Assembly: GCA_942491735.1 (NCBI GenBank)
Contig: CALOCN010000014.1
Location: 2,356,001 to 2,420,000, forward strand
DNA: 64,000 nt
Source of the DNA: CALOCN01 sp942491735
GTDB lineage: Bacteria > Eisenbacteria > RBG-16-71-46 > JABDJR01
Reading direction: 5' to 3'
A program made the translations under genes and the position numbers. Positions within the stretch are counted from its first letter, which is position 1. Every line of letters begins with the position of its first letter. The notes under the pieces were generated by a model that ran no database searches, had not been told where the DNA came from, and saw only the letters and a program-made list of their open reading frames with translations. This document shows, one piece after another, positions 25,360-33,597 of the stretch.

Positions 25360-27582
25360 TTGACCCCCAGCACAGCCCGTTCCCACGCCGTTCCCCTGCG
25401 GGGGCTCCTTCTCGCCGTGGGCATCCTCGCCCTCGTCGTGCGCTTGGTCTACTGGATCGATGTGCATGACCACGCCCTCTTCCAGGAGGCCACCGGGGAT
25501 TCCGCCACCTATCTCTCCCTCGCCGACGCCCTGGAACGGGACGGGCTGACCGCTCCGCTGGATCAACCCTATCGCATGGCCCCGCTCTATCCCGGCTTGT
25601 TGTTCGTGACGAACGCGCTGGGCGCGGGACCGGATGGGGTTCGGGCCCTTCAGTTCCTGCTCGGGGCGGCCACCGCCGCGCTGCTTGCCCTGTTGGGATG
25701 GCGTCTGGGCGGCGTGCTTCCGGCGGTGGTGTCCGGGGTGGGAGCCGCCCTCTACGGTCCCTTCGTCTTTTTCGAGGGGGAGCTGCTGTCCATCTCGATC
25801 GCGGTCTTTCTTGTCGCCCTGGCCGCCACGCTGTGGGGCCGGCCCCGGGGCGCCGTCCCGGCCGGCCTCTCCCTGGGCCTGGCCGCCCTGGCCCAGCCGG
25901 GGCTGCTCCTGCTGGGAGGCCTCGGGGCGGGAATCTCCCTGGCGCGCCCCCGGGCCAGCGGCTGGACCGGCCGTCGCGATGCGCTTCTCCTTGCCGTGGC
26001 CCTGTTGGTTCCGGTGACCCTCACCTGCACCCGGAACCTCGTCGTTTCCGGCGAGCCGATCCTCATCTCCACCAACGGCGGGATCAACTTCTTCATCGGA
26101 AACAACCCCGACGCTCCCGGCACGTTTCACCTTCCTCCCCGCTCCGGACTGGTGAACCGACCCGAAGGGCTCTTCACCAGCGCGCGCGAGGTTGCCGAGT
26201 CCGGCTCCACCAGCGGTCTGAGCGATGCCGCGGTGGATCGCTACTGGTGGTTCCTGGGGCTCGATTTCTGGGCCACCCGGTTCGGTGACGCGGCCACACT
26301 CTACGGCCGGAAACTCCTGCTGTCGCTCAACCAGGTCGAGGTGCCCAACCACTACGACTTCGGCTACTTCCGATCCGCCTCGACCGTGCTCGGTCTGCTC
26401 CCCACCATGGCGGTGCTGCTTCCCTTCGGACTGCTCGGGCTCTTTCTGGCACGCCGGCGATGGGCGACCGGGGTCTGGGGCTTCGTCATCGTGTTGGGAT
26501 CCGTTGCCCTGTTCTTCGTCACCGGTCGGTACCGGCTCCCCCTGGCGGTGTTTCTCTGGCCGGCGGCCGGGTTTGCCGTCGCGCATCTGTGGAGCCTGCG
26601 GGGGCAACGCCTGCGTCTCGTCTTCCCGCTGGCCGCGGTCGCGGCCGGTGCCCTCCTCGCGTTTCTCCCCCTCCTGGGAGCCAGCCCGACCACCGCGCAC
26701 ATGAAGAACCTCGAAGGGGTCACCCTGTTTCAGCAGGGGGACCTGGATGCGGCGCAACGCGCCTTCGAGGAAGCGCTGGCCGCCGATCCCGGGCACGCGG
26801 AGGCGCTCAACAACCTGGGCAAGGTCCTGCTGCAGTCCGATCCCCGCGCCGCCCTGGGGTACTTCCAGCGCGCCCTGGTCGCCGACCCCACCCAGGCCGA
26901 GACCTACTTCAACCTGGAAGAGATGTACCGCCGGTCCCAGCGCTACGCCGAAGCCAACGAGATCCTGGATCGCCTGGAACAGGCACGCGCGGGACGCGTG
27001 GACGATGTGGCGGGCATGCTGGCCTACCGCAGGGGCGCCAACGCCCTGGCCCTGCAGGATACGCTGCTGGCGGAGGCTTCCTTTCGCACGGCGGTCGAGG
27101 AACAGCCGGATCTGGCCGGGGCGTGGCTGAGCCTGAGCATGCTGTATCGCAAGCTGGAGAGGCCGGCCGAGTCCCTGAGCGCGGCGCAGCAGGCGGCGAC
27201 CCTGGTTCCCCAGGCCCCCCAGGTGCAGTCCAACCTGGGACACGCCGCGGAAACGGCCCAGGACTGGCCCTTGGCCGCCACCGCCTTCGTGCGGTTGCTG
27301 GATTCCGGGGAGACCGACCGCGAGATCCGCTTCCGGGCAGGGCGCGCGCTCCTGCGCTCCGGACAGACCGAGGATGCCGAGGCCTATCTTGTGGCCGCCA
27401 ACGAGGGTGCTCCCCACGAGGAAGCACTGTGGTTGCTCGGCGAGCTCTACCTGGCGCAGGACCGAAGCCAGGAGGCACGAGCCGCCTACAGCGCCCTCGT
27501 CAAGGTCCAGGGGACCCGCGCCGAAGCCGCCCGGGACAAGCTCCGGGACATGGGTCCCGGCTCGCGCGATGCGCGGAACTGA
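25360..27582 (+). CDS. GT39-like integral membrane glycosyltransferase fused to TPR repeats (second copy)
   Basis: Protein of 740 residues, TTG start with CAGGAG seven bases upstream; the open frame upstream is antisense to larE. After a first helix (GLLLAVGILALVVRLVYW) comes a periplasmic loop with EATGDSATYLSLADAL and MAPLYPGLLF, as in GT-C polyprenol-phosphate-dependent glycosyltransferases. Ten or so helices reach residue about 445. The loop INFFIGNNPDAPG matches that of the 13674 protein. Residues about 450-735 are TPR repeats (LFQQGDLDAAQRAFEEALAA and following). It overlaps the next glycosyltransferase gene by 14 bases. Confidence 0.8.
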   Translation: MTPSTARSHAVPLRGLLLAVGILALVVRLVYWIDVHDHALFQEATGDSATYLSLADALERDGLTAPLDQPYRMAPLYPGLLFVTNALGAGPDGVRALQFLLGAATAALLALLGWRLGGVLPAVVSGVGAALYGPFVFFEGELLSISIAVFLVALAATLWGRPRGAVPAGLSLGLAALAQPGLLLLGGLGAGISLARPRASGWTGRRDALLLAVALLVPVTLTCTRNLVVSGEPILISTNGGINFFIGNNPDAPGTFHLPPRSGLVNRPEGLFTSAREVAESGSTSGLSDAAVDRYWWFLGLDFWATRFGDAATLYGRKLLLSLNQVEVPNHYDFGYFRSASTVLGLLPTMAVLLPFGLLGLFLARRRWATGVWGFVIVLGSVALFFVTGRYRLPLAVFLWPAAGFAVAHLWSLRGQRLRLVFPLAAVAAGALLAFLPLLGASPTTAHMKNLEGVTLFQQGDLDAAQRAFEEALAADPGHAEALNNLGKVLLQSDPRAALGYFQRALVADPTQAETYFNLEEMYRRSQRYAEANEILDRLEQARAGRVDDVAGMLAYRRGANALALQDTLLAEASFRTAVEEQPDLAGAWLSLSMLYRKLERPAESLSAAQQAATLVPQAPQVQSNLGHAAETAQDWPLAATAFVRLLDSGETDREIRFRAGRALLRSGQTEDAEAYLVAANEGAPHEEALWLLGELYLAQDRSQEARAAYSALVKVQGTRAEAARDKLRDMGPGSRDARN

Positions 27583-29287
27583 ACGCGCCTTCGCCGCCCT
27601 GATCGGACTGGGCGTGCTGCTTGGCACGGCATGGTGGGTTCGCGCATCCCTAAACGAGAACCCGGCTTACGCCTATGGGATGCAGTGGTTTCTGGGGCCC
27701 GGTCCGGGAGAGGTCTCCGCCTTCCTGCCCTACCTCGGCGCCGGGGCGGCAGGGGTCCTCGCCCTCGCCTATGGCCTGGCTCCTCGCTTCGCCCGGATCC
27801 CCGGCCCGGCCGTCCGCTGGACCGGTCGGGGCCCGGCGATCGCTCTTGCCCTCATCGCGAGCGCCCTGGTCAGCGGGGTGGGCTTCGGCCTCCTGGGAGA
27901 TCAGGTGGTGACCGACGACGAGAGGGTGTACCTCTTCCAGGCCGAGGCCCTGGGCCGGGGGCAGGCGACCTTCCCGGCGCCGGAGATGGGCGAGTTCCTG
28001 GAGAACGTGTTCATCGTGGTGCGCGAGGGGCGTTGGTTCGGTCAGTACCCGCCGGGGCACCCGGCCCTGTTGTCCCTGGTCCTGTGGACCCACCTCCCCC
28101 GGCTGCTCCCGATTCTACTGGCCGGGATCAACGTGCTCCTGACCATCGCCGTGGTCCGCCGGGTGGCGGGACCCGGGATGGGTCTCCTGGCCGGGGCGCT
28201 TCTGTGCCTCTCCCCTCTCTTTCTACTCACCGGGGCCACCCTGCTGAGCCACCCCAGCGCCTACACGGCACTGGCTTTGGGTTGCCTGGGGGCGGTGACC
28301 CTGGCCCGGGGCGGCCACGCGGCGTGGGGAGCGGCAAGCGGCCTCGGCCTGGGGTTCCTGTTCCTCATCCGCCCCTATACCGCCATTACCCTGGGACTGG
28401 TTCCGGGGGTTGTCCTGCTGGTCTCCTGCTGGCGGCAACGACGGCCCGCTCCGGTCCTGGCCGGGCTCGCCGTCCTGGCGGTCAGCGGGGTGGCGTTCCT
28501 GCTCTACAACCACGCGGTCACCGGAGACCCCTTCCTCACCGGTTACGAGGCGATTCGTACCGGAACCGCGCGGGAGTTCGGGTTCGGAACCATCGTGGCC
28601 GGGTTTCATGATCACACCCCGCTGCAGGGGCTGCGCAACATTGCCGTCCTGGCCGGCCGCCACCACCTGTGGATTCTCGGCTGGCCGTTGACCCTGGTTC
28701 CCATGCTCCTGGCGCTGGGGCCCGGCGCGACCTCCGCGGAACGGAGCGCTCGCCTTGGTGCGCGCCTCGCCTGCGGCATGCTGCTGGTGGGGGCTCTCTC
28801 GTACGTTCCCTACTGGGCCATCGGGGTCAACGATACGGGGCCGGTCAAGACCTACGAGTGGCTGCTGCCCTCGGTCTTCCTCACCGCCCTGGGATTGCGC
28901 GGTCTGGCCCGCCGGGTCGGAACGGGATTCGCCCGGGGTTGGATGGCGGCCTCGGCCCTTGCCGCCATCCTGGTTTTCTGGCCGCCCCAGCTCACGCACC
29001 TGCGGTCGGTGGTGGCCGCGGTCGAAGATCCCCTGGAACTGGTGCGCTCCGAGGTGGAACCAAATGCGCTGGTGTTTGTTTCTAACGTACAGCCCCCGGT
29101 AGGGCGATGCTGGGTCTACGGACGACCGGTGCCCCGACCGGACCTGAGCGACCCGATTCTCTATGTCCGTGATCTGGGAGAGAAGAACTTGGCCTTTTGG
29201 CGCATCCACAGCGACCGCACCCCGTATCGCCTGGAGTGGCGGGAGGATCGATTCCAGGTGCTCCCCCTGCGGGTACGTCGCCGATGA
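27569..29287 (+). CDS. GT39-like integral membrane glycosyltransferase
   Basis: Protein of 572 residues from the ATG at 27569, which lies inside the end of the preceding gene. About a dozen hydrophobic helices are visible. The first long periplasmic loop has VVTDDERVYLFQAEAL (near residue 112) with the acidic pair common to GT-C enzymes, followed by WFGQYPPGHPALLSL. No TPR region is present; the C-terminus is a short soluble domain. Donor would be a polyprenyl-phosphate sugar; the acceptor cannot be told. It is followed by a lipoprotein gene through an ATGA overlap. Confidence 0.8.
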   Translation: MRGTERAFAALIGLGVLLGTAWWVRASLNENPAYAYGMQWFLGPGPGEVSAFLPYLGAGAAGVLALAYGLAPRFARIPGPAVRWTGRGPAIALALIASALVSGVGFGLLGDQVVTDDERVYLFQAEALGRGQATFPAPEMGEFLENVFIVVREGRWFGQYPPGHPALLSLVLWTHLPRLLPILLAGINVLLTIAVVRRVAGPGMGLLAGALLCLSPLFLLTGATLLSHPSAYTALALGCLGAVTLARGGHAAWGAASGLGLGFLFLIRPYTAITLGLVPGVVLLVSCWRQRRPAPVLAGLAVLAVSGVAFLLYNHAVTGDPFLTGYEAIRTGTAREFGFGTIVAGFHDHTPLQGLRNIAVLAGRHHLWILGWPLTLVPMLLALGPGATSAERSARLGARLACGMLLVGALSYVPYWAIGVNDTGPVKTYEWLLPSVFLTALGLRGLARRVGTGFARGWMAASALAAILVFWPPQLTHLRSVVAAVEDPLELVRSEVEPNALVFVSNVQPPVGRCWVYGRPVPRPDLSDPILYVRDLGEKNLAFWRIHSDRTPYRLEWREDRFQVLPLRVRRR

Positions 29288-30021
29288 AGGACCCTCGGGC
29301 CGGTTGGATCCTGGTCGCCGTCCTGTTGGTCGGGTGTGGAGGCGACAGCAGTACCTCGCCCCCCACCACCATCGTTCCCCCGGAACCGACCAGTGACCCG
29401 GGGTCGCTCCTCCTGGAGCATCCGGGTGGGTATTGCCTCCCCCACGACGCCTCCACCGACACCCTGTGGGTGCACAACCGGGGAACCCGGACCCTGCACT
29501 GGGTCACCGAATCGCCCCCCGGAAGTTCCACCAACCTCGACGGTGAGTTCTCGGTCGAGCCGGGGACGGTGGCCGCGGTCCCCTGGAGTTGGGGCCCCCC
29601 GGGGGACTCGACTGCCGCCGACTCCCTGGTGGGTCTGACCAGCGACCCGGATGCGCCCCGGGTCACCATCCCCTTCCGTCGGGTCGACGCCAATCACGTG
29701 GAGACCGCCGCCCCCTCTGCTCCCGCCTGGGTGACCGCCGATGCCGAGACCATTCGGGTGGGGCGCAACGCACCGCTGGAGTGGACACGGGTCTCGGACT
29801 GCGCGGGCGATGTGGTCTACCGGGTCCAGGTCTCCACCAGCCCCGACTTCCCCCGCGGCCCCTCCACGGTGGAACTCAACGTGGGCACCAACCTGATCCT
29901 GATCGAGGCCGAGCCCCAGGACGTGGGCGTGGGCTATGCCCGGGTGCGGGTACGCGCGGCCGATTTCCGGGTCGGCGGGTGGAGTCCCGTGCTGACCTGG
30001 ATTGCCGTTCAGGACCCCTGA
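29284..30021 (+). CDS. lipoprotein of unknown function
   Basis: Protein of 245 residues; ATG overlaps the preceding stop (ATGA). The signal peptide ends in LLVGCGG with the lipobox Cys at residue 18, then a Ser/Thr/Pro-rich linker. Two beta-rich regions follow: residues about 45-130 resemble an immunoglobulin-like sheet (DTLWVHNRGTRTLHWV), and residues about 150-240 a fibronectin-III-like module (VYRVQVSTSPDF, YARVRVRAADFRVGGWSP). It may be the partner or substrate of the two glycosyltransferases it is coupled to; this is inferred only from position. Confidence 0.65.
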   Translation: MKDPRAGWILVAVLLVGCGGDSSTSPPTTIVPPEPTSDPGSLLLEHPGGYCLPHDASTDTLWVHNRGTRTLHWVTESPPGSSTNLDGEFSVEPGTVAAVPWSWGPPGDSTAADSLVGLTSDPDAPRVTIPFRRVDANHVETAAPSAPAWVTADAETIRVGRNAPLEWTRVSDCAGDVVYRVQVSTSPDFPRGPSTVELNVGTNLILIEAEPQDVGVGYARVRVRAADFRVGGWSPVLTWIAVQDP

Positions 30022-30028
30022 GAACCGC

Positions 30029-31468
30029 CTAGTAGGCCTTGGCCCAGAGCACCCGCTTGCTGCTGGGCTTGCCGCTGACCATGCAGACCCCGGCTTCGTC
30101 CGGCTCGTCGAAGGGGATGCAGCGGATGGTCGCCTTGGTCTCTTCCTTCACCTTGGCCTCGGTCTCCGGCGTGCCGTCCCAGTGGGCCAGATAGAACCCG
30201 CCCTTCTCGGCCAGTGACGTCTTGAACTCCTCGTAGGTGTCCACCCGATGGGTGTTGGCCTCGCGGAAGGTCTTGGCCCGCTCGAACAGGTTCTGCTGGA
30301 TGGCCAGCAACAGCTCACCCACCCGCTGGGGCACCTGGGTCACCGGCACCGACTCCTTCTCCCCCGTGTCCCGACGCACCAGCACCGCTTCGCCGTTCGT
30401 CACATCCCGGGGGCCCTGCTCCACGCGCACCGGAACGCCCCGCTGCTCCCATTCCGCGAACTTCCAGCCCGCCTTGTGCTGTTCCCGATCGTCGAGCTTC
30501 ACGGAAAGGTGGGGATGCGCAGCCTGGATGGCCTCGTGCAGGGCCTTGCCGGCCTGCTGCATGTCCTCGAGCTGGTGGTCCTTCATCCAGATGGGAATCA
30601 CCACCACGTGGGTCGGGGCGAGGAGCGGCGGCACCACCAGCCCGTTGTCGTCCGAATGGGCCATGATGAGCGCTCCGATGAGACGCGTGCTCACCCCCCA
30701 GGAGGTGGCCCAGACATGGTCACGCCCCCCCTCCGCGTTCTGGAAGGTGACGTCGAAGGCCTTGGCGAAGTTCTGTCCCAGATGATGGCTGGTGCCGGTC
30801 TGCAGGGCCTTGGTGTCCTGCATCATGGATTCGATGGTGTAGGTATAACGCGCTCCCGCGAACTTCTCCGCGTCGCTCTTGATGCCCTTGATCACCGGGA
30901 GCGCCATGTAGTCCTGGGCGAAGGTGGCGTAGACATCGAGCATCTGCCGGGCCTCGGCGTCGGCTTCGGGCTCGGTGGCGTGCGCGGTGTGCCCCTCCTG
31001 CCACAGGAACTCCGTGGTGCGCAGGAACAGCCGGGGACGCATCTCCCAGCGCACGACATTGGCCCACTGGTTGATCAGGATGGGCAGATCCCGGTAGGAC
31101 TGGATCCACTTGCGGTACATGTCCCAGATGATGGTTTCCGAGGTGGGGCGCACGTAGAGCGGCTCCTCGAGCTTCTTGCCCCCTCCGTGGGTGACCACGG
31201 CGCACTCGGGGGCGAACCCCTCCACGTGCTCCGCCTCCTTCTTCATGAACCCCTCGGGGATGAACATGGGGAAGTAGGCGTTCTCATGCCCCGTTTCCTT
31301 GAACATCCGGTCGAGGGTCCGCTGCATGCTCTCCCAGATCGCGTAGCCGTTGGGACGAATGACCATGCATCCCCGGACCGGGGCGTTCTCGGCGAGCTGA
31401 GCCCGGGTGATGACGTCGCCGTACCAGCGTGAGTAGTCCTCGGAACGTGGGGTGATGCCCTTCGACAT
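30029..31468 (-). CDS. proS: prolyl-tRNA synthetase, archaeal/eukaryotic type (type 3)
   Basis: Protein of 479 residues, ATG behind GAAGGAG. Class II synthetase motifs are clear: VRGCMVIRPNGYAIWE (motif 1 region), VRPTSETIIW, FLRTTEFLWQEGHTAH (motif 2) and TSWGVSTRLIGALIM (motif 3). The C-terminal anticodon-binding domain (VVVIPIW onward) and an extra C-terminal domain ending SSKRVLWAKAY mark the type 3 enzymes of archaea, eukaryotes and some bacteria such as Bacteroidota. The bacterial INS editing domain is absent. It charges tRNA-Pro. It is transcribed away from the large intergenic region at 31469-31981. Confidence 0.96.
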   Translation of the reverse strand: MSKGITPRSEDYSRWYGDVITRAQLAENAPVRGCMVIRPNGYAIWESMQRTLDRMFKETGHENAYFPMFIPEGFMKKEAEHVEGFAPECAVVTHGGGKKLEEPLYVRPTSETIIWDMYRKWIQSYRDLPILINQWANVVRWEMRPRLFLRTTEFLWQEGHTAHATEPEADAEARQMLDVYATFAQDYMALPVIKGIKSDAEKFAGARYTYTIESMMQDTKALQTGTSHHLGQNFAKAFDVTFQNAEGGRDHVWATSWGVSTRLIGALIMAHSDDNGLVVPPLLAPTHVVVIPIWMKDHQLEDMQQAGKALHEAIQAAHPHLSVKLDDREQHKAGWKFAEWEQRGVPVRVEQGPRDVTNGEAVLVRRDTGEKESVPVTQVPQRVGELLLAIQQNLFERAKTFREANTHRVDTYEEFKTSLAEKGGFYLAHWDGTPETEAKVKEETKATIRCIPFDEPDEAGVCMVSGKPSSKRVLWAKAY

Positions 31469-31520
31469 GGAAATCGTCTCCTTCGGGGAGGGCCGATCCG
31501 GCCCGTGAATGAAGCGGCGG

Positions 31521-31526
31521 AGTATA
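31521..31526 (-). promoter_or_regulatory. -10 element of proS
   Basis: The minus strand reads TATACT, 52 bases before the proS ATG. A good -35 is not visible at 16-18 bases. Confidence 0.4.
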
Positions 31527-31683
31527 GCGCACGGGTGGGCCCCGAGCCGACCCGGGTCTCCTGACCCGGTTCGACGCGCCGCCCGCGGTTTCCCATCACG
31601 GCCCAAACGACCTCATAACCGCTTACTTGATAATTGGTTAATGCACCCGATCTCAGACACCGCCTTCACCGGTTGGCGGCCCT

Positions 31684-31705
31684 CCCAGGGGTTCTGGGCC
31701 TTTTT
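31684..31705 (+). terminator. weak hairpin followed by five T's
   Basis: CCCAG (31684-31688), a five-base loop and CTGGG (31694-31698), then CC and TTTTT (31701-31705). The stem is only five pairs. It could end a short transcript from the AT-rich patch upstream, or be chance. Confidence 0.3.
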
Positions 31706-31784
31706 GCCACCCTTCTGGGGCTTAACGCTTCCATAACGATTCCTCGTAATCCCTATCCATAGGAGCGCTTACCACGCCTGACCG

Positions 31785-31813
31785 TTGACATCCCTTGGAT
31801 CACCTGCTAGACT
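31785..31813 (+). promoter_or_regulatory. strong promoter of the first six-Cys secreted protein
   Basis: TTGACA (31785-31790), 17 bases, TAGACT (31808-31813), with TGC before the -10 giving the extended form TGCTAGACT. The inverted repeat CCTAT-cc-ATAGG lies 21 bases upstream of the -35 and could be a protein-binding site. Confidence 0.75.
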
Positions 31814-31944
31814 TTGTTCCGGTGCAAGTAGAGTCTGCCATGTGGCTTTTGCTCCCCCAGCGGACACATGAGGTCGAATACACCTCGGTTTGTGCCAGTC
31901 GCTGGATCTGCTCAGAACCTATCTGCGGGTTCATTCGACATCGT

Positions 31945-31981
31945 GTCCGCACCCGTGCTATCGCTAAGGAGGTAACTCAAG
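31945..31981 (+). repeat. conserved leader segment, copy 1
   Basis: These 37 bases before the ATG match 32835-32871 at 30 of 37 positions, including the ribosome-binding site, which here is AAGGAGGT. The tandem duplication therefore included the 5' leader. Confidence 0.75.
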
Positions 31982-32686
31982 ATGAAGCGCGCTTTGCTAG
32001 GACTGCTTCTTGGTTGTTTGACGATGGGGATCGGCTCCATCGCACTGGCCGGTGACAACGATCAGGCCGGTATCGCTCTCCACGTGACCAACAACGTCGC
32101 CATCAATTGCGCTGGAGCCCCCGCGGGCCTCACCGCCGCCACGGTCAACCCCGCTGGTGCCGGCGGGGCTGCAGAGAACTACGGCGTGTGGGTCCTGGTC
32201 TGCAACGGCTCGGACTCCACCGGTATCGGCGGCGCCCAGTTCGGTCTCGACGTCACCGGTAGCCCGGCAAACGGTCTCGGTGGATCGGCCTTCGCTTGGC
32301 TGCTGTGCGCGGACCTGGATTTCCCTTCGGGTTCCTGGCCTGCCAGTGGCTCGGACAACCTCGTCACCTACAACACCGTCACCAACTGCCAGAGCGACAA
32401 CTCTGAGCCGTTCGTGCCCAAGACCGTGATTGCCACCCTCGGCCAGCTGTACATCTACGATTACGGCACCGGCGGCGCGGTCTCGATCCTCCCGTCCCCC
32501 CGCAGTGGCGGCACCGCGAAGGTGGCGGATTGTTCCTCTGCCGAGACCATCATTGATCCTCCGCCCGGCCCCGGTTCGCACCTGGGCTACGCCGAGATCA
32601 ACGGCGGCCCCGGCTACAGCCCCTGTGGCGCCCCGACTCCGGTCGAGTCCACCACCTGGGGTCGTATCAAGGGCCTGAACAACTAG
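31982..32686 (+). CDS. secreted six-cysteine protein, tandem copy 1
   Basis: Protein of 234 residues with an ideal AAGGAGGT site. The signal peptide ends at IALA before GDNDQAG; an LLGC within it comes too early to be a good lipobox. The mature protein has six Cys (AINCAG, LVCNG, LLCADL, TNCQS, ADCSS, SPCGA), all kept in the copy at 32872, which suggests disulfides outside the cytoplasm. Other shared blocks are STGIGGAQFGLDVTG, DLDFPSG with WPASGSDNLVTYNTVTNCQ, and PSPRSGGTAKVADC. The C-terminus is PTPVESTTWGRIKGLNN. I recognise no characterised family. It has its own strong promoter and terminator, so it may be abundant. Confidence 0.75.
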   Translation: MKRALLGLLLGCLTMGIGSIALAGDNDQAGIALHVTNNVAINCAGAPAGLTAATVNPAGAGGAAENYGVWVLVCNGSDSTGIGGAQFGLDVTGSPANGLGGSAFAWLLCADLDFPSGSWPASGSDNLVTYNTVTNCQSDNSEPFVPKTVIATLGQLYIYDYGTGGAVSILPSPRSGGTAKVADCSSAETIIDPPPGPGSHLGYAEINGGPGYSPCGAPTPVESTTWGRIKGLNN

Positions 32687-32710
32687 TTCACTCTGCTTGA
32701 CACCTGAGAG

Positions 32711-32742
32711 AAGCCCCGGTGGGACGCCACCGGGGCTTTTTT
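32711..32742 (+). terminator. rho-independent terminator after six-Cys copy 1
   Basis: A 12-pair stem AAGCCCCGGTGG / CCACCGGGGCTT with the loop GACG runs straight into a T-run. It starts 25 bases after the stop codon and separates the two paralogues into independent transcripts. Confidence 0.92.
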
Positions 32743-32809
32743 CATGCCCGAGAGGTGGCTTGGCGACGGGCGCTGTCAGGACGACCTGAGATTCAGTCTC
32801 ATGATCCCC

Positions 32810-32818
32810 TGCTATACT
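32810..32818 (+). promoter_or_regulatory. extended -10 promoter of six-Cys copy 2
   Basis: TGCTATACT on the plus strand, 54 bases before the ATG at 32872. The -35 is poor (TTCAGT at 32792 gives 15-base spacing), unlike copy 1, so expression strength probably differs between the copies. Confidence 0.55.
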
Positions 32819-32834
32819 CGGTCTCGGTGCAACG

Positions 32835-32871
32835 GTCCGCACCCGTGGTATCACCAGGGAGGTTGCTCAGG
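32835..32871 (+). repeat. conserved leader segment, copy 2
   Basis: Counterpart of 31945-31981, 30 of 37 bases identical; the ribosome-binding site is GGGAGGT. Confidence 0.75.
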
Positions 32872-33576
32872 ATGAGACGCGCTTTGCCGGGACTGCTTCT
32901 GGGTTGTCTGACACTGGGGATCGGTTCCATCGCGCTCGCCGGTGACAATGACCAGGCCGGGATCGCTCTCCACGTGACCACCACCCCGGCCATCAACTGC
33001 GCCGGAGCGCTGGCCCTCACCCCCGCCACGCTCAGCACCGCGAGCGCCGGCCCGGCGGGCCAGAGCTATGGCGTGTGGGTCCTGGTCTGCAACGGCTCGG
33101 ACTCCACCGGCATCGGCGGCGCCCAGTTCGGCATCGACATCACCGGGGGCCCGGCCGCGGGTCTCGGGGGTACGGCCTTTGGCTGGCTGCTCTGCGCCGA
33201 TCTGGACTTCCCTTCAGGGACCTGGCCGGCCAGCGGCTCGGACAACCTCGTCACCTACAACACGGTCACCAACTGCCAGGATGTCAACTCCTTGCCCTTC
33301 GTGCCCAAGACCGTGATCGCCATGCTCGGTCAGCTGTACATCTACGACTACGCCGGCGGCGGGTCGATCGCGATCACCCCGTCCCCCCGCAGTGGGGGCA
33401 CCGCGAAGGTGGCGGATTGTGCCTCGTCCGAGACGGTCATCGATCCTCCGCCCGGCCCCCCGTCGCACCTGGGCCTGGCCGCTATCAATGGAGGCCACGG
33501 CTACAGCCCCTGTAGCACCCCCCCGACTCCGGTCGAGTCCACCACCTGGGGTCGCATCAAGTCGCTGGGCGACTAG
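32872..33576 (+). CDS. secreted six-cysteine protein, tandem copy 2
   Basis: Protein of 234 residues, the same length as copy 1 and clearly homologous over its full length. The signal peptide is nearly identical (MRRALPGLLLGCLTLGIGS, cleavage after IALA). All six mature Cys are kept. Differences cluster at residues about 45-65 and 190-215. The end PTPVESTTWGRIKSLGD keeps the 13-residue block PTPVESTTWGRIK of copy 1 unchanged. The start is the ATG at 32872; the open frame from 32719 runs back through the terminator of copy 1. No terminator is seen after it; the convergent folC ends 21 bases away. Confidence 0.75.
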   Translation: MRRALPGLLLGCLTLGIGSIALAGDNDQAGIALHVTTTPAINCAGALALTPATLSTASAGPAGQSYGVWVLVCNGSDSTGIGGAQFGIDITGGPAAGLGGTAFGWLLCADLDFPSGTWPASGSDNLVTYNTVTNCQDVNSLPFVPKTVIAMLGQLYIYDYAGGGSIAITPSPRSGGTAKVADCASSETVIDPPPGPPSHLGLAAINGGHGYSPCSTPPTPVESTTWGRIKSLGD

Positions 33577-33597
33577 GTCATCCTGCGGGGCTCCGGG

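Larger units (their letters stand above)
31469..31981. other. longest gene-free stretch, between proS and the first six-Cys protein
   Basis: This 513-base region holds a proS -10 (31521-31526, minus), an unusually AT-rich patch at about 31612-31645 with TAACC and GGTTA arms (31616-31620 and 31636-31640), a small hairpin with a T-run (31684-31705), an inverted repeat CCTAT-cc-ATAGG (31752-31763), the TTGACA/TAGACT promoter (31785-31813) and a 168-base leader. No protein-coding frame in it is convincing. Confidence 0.6.

Noticed and set aside
25249..27627. Minus-strand frame that continues larE by about 790 codons to the right
   Set aside because: It is antisense to the GT39-TPR gene, has low-complexity Gly/Gln/Arg composition, and the ATG at 25248 has an ideal ribosome-binding site and family length.
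31982..33576. Lipoprotein reading of the two six-Cys proteins because of LLLGC in the signal
   Set aside because: The Cys is at residue 12 with too short a hydrophobic core before it; a normal cleavage site (IALA before GDN) follows.
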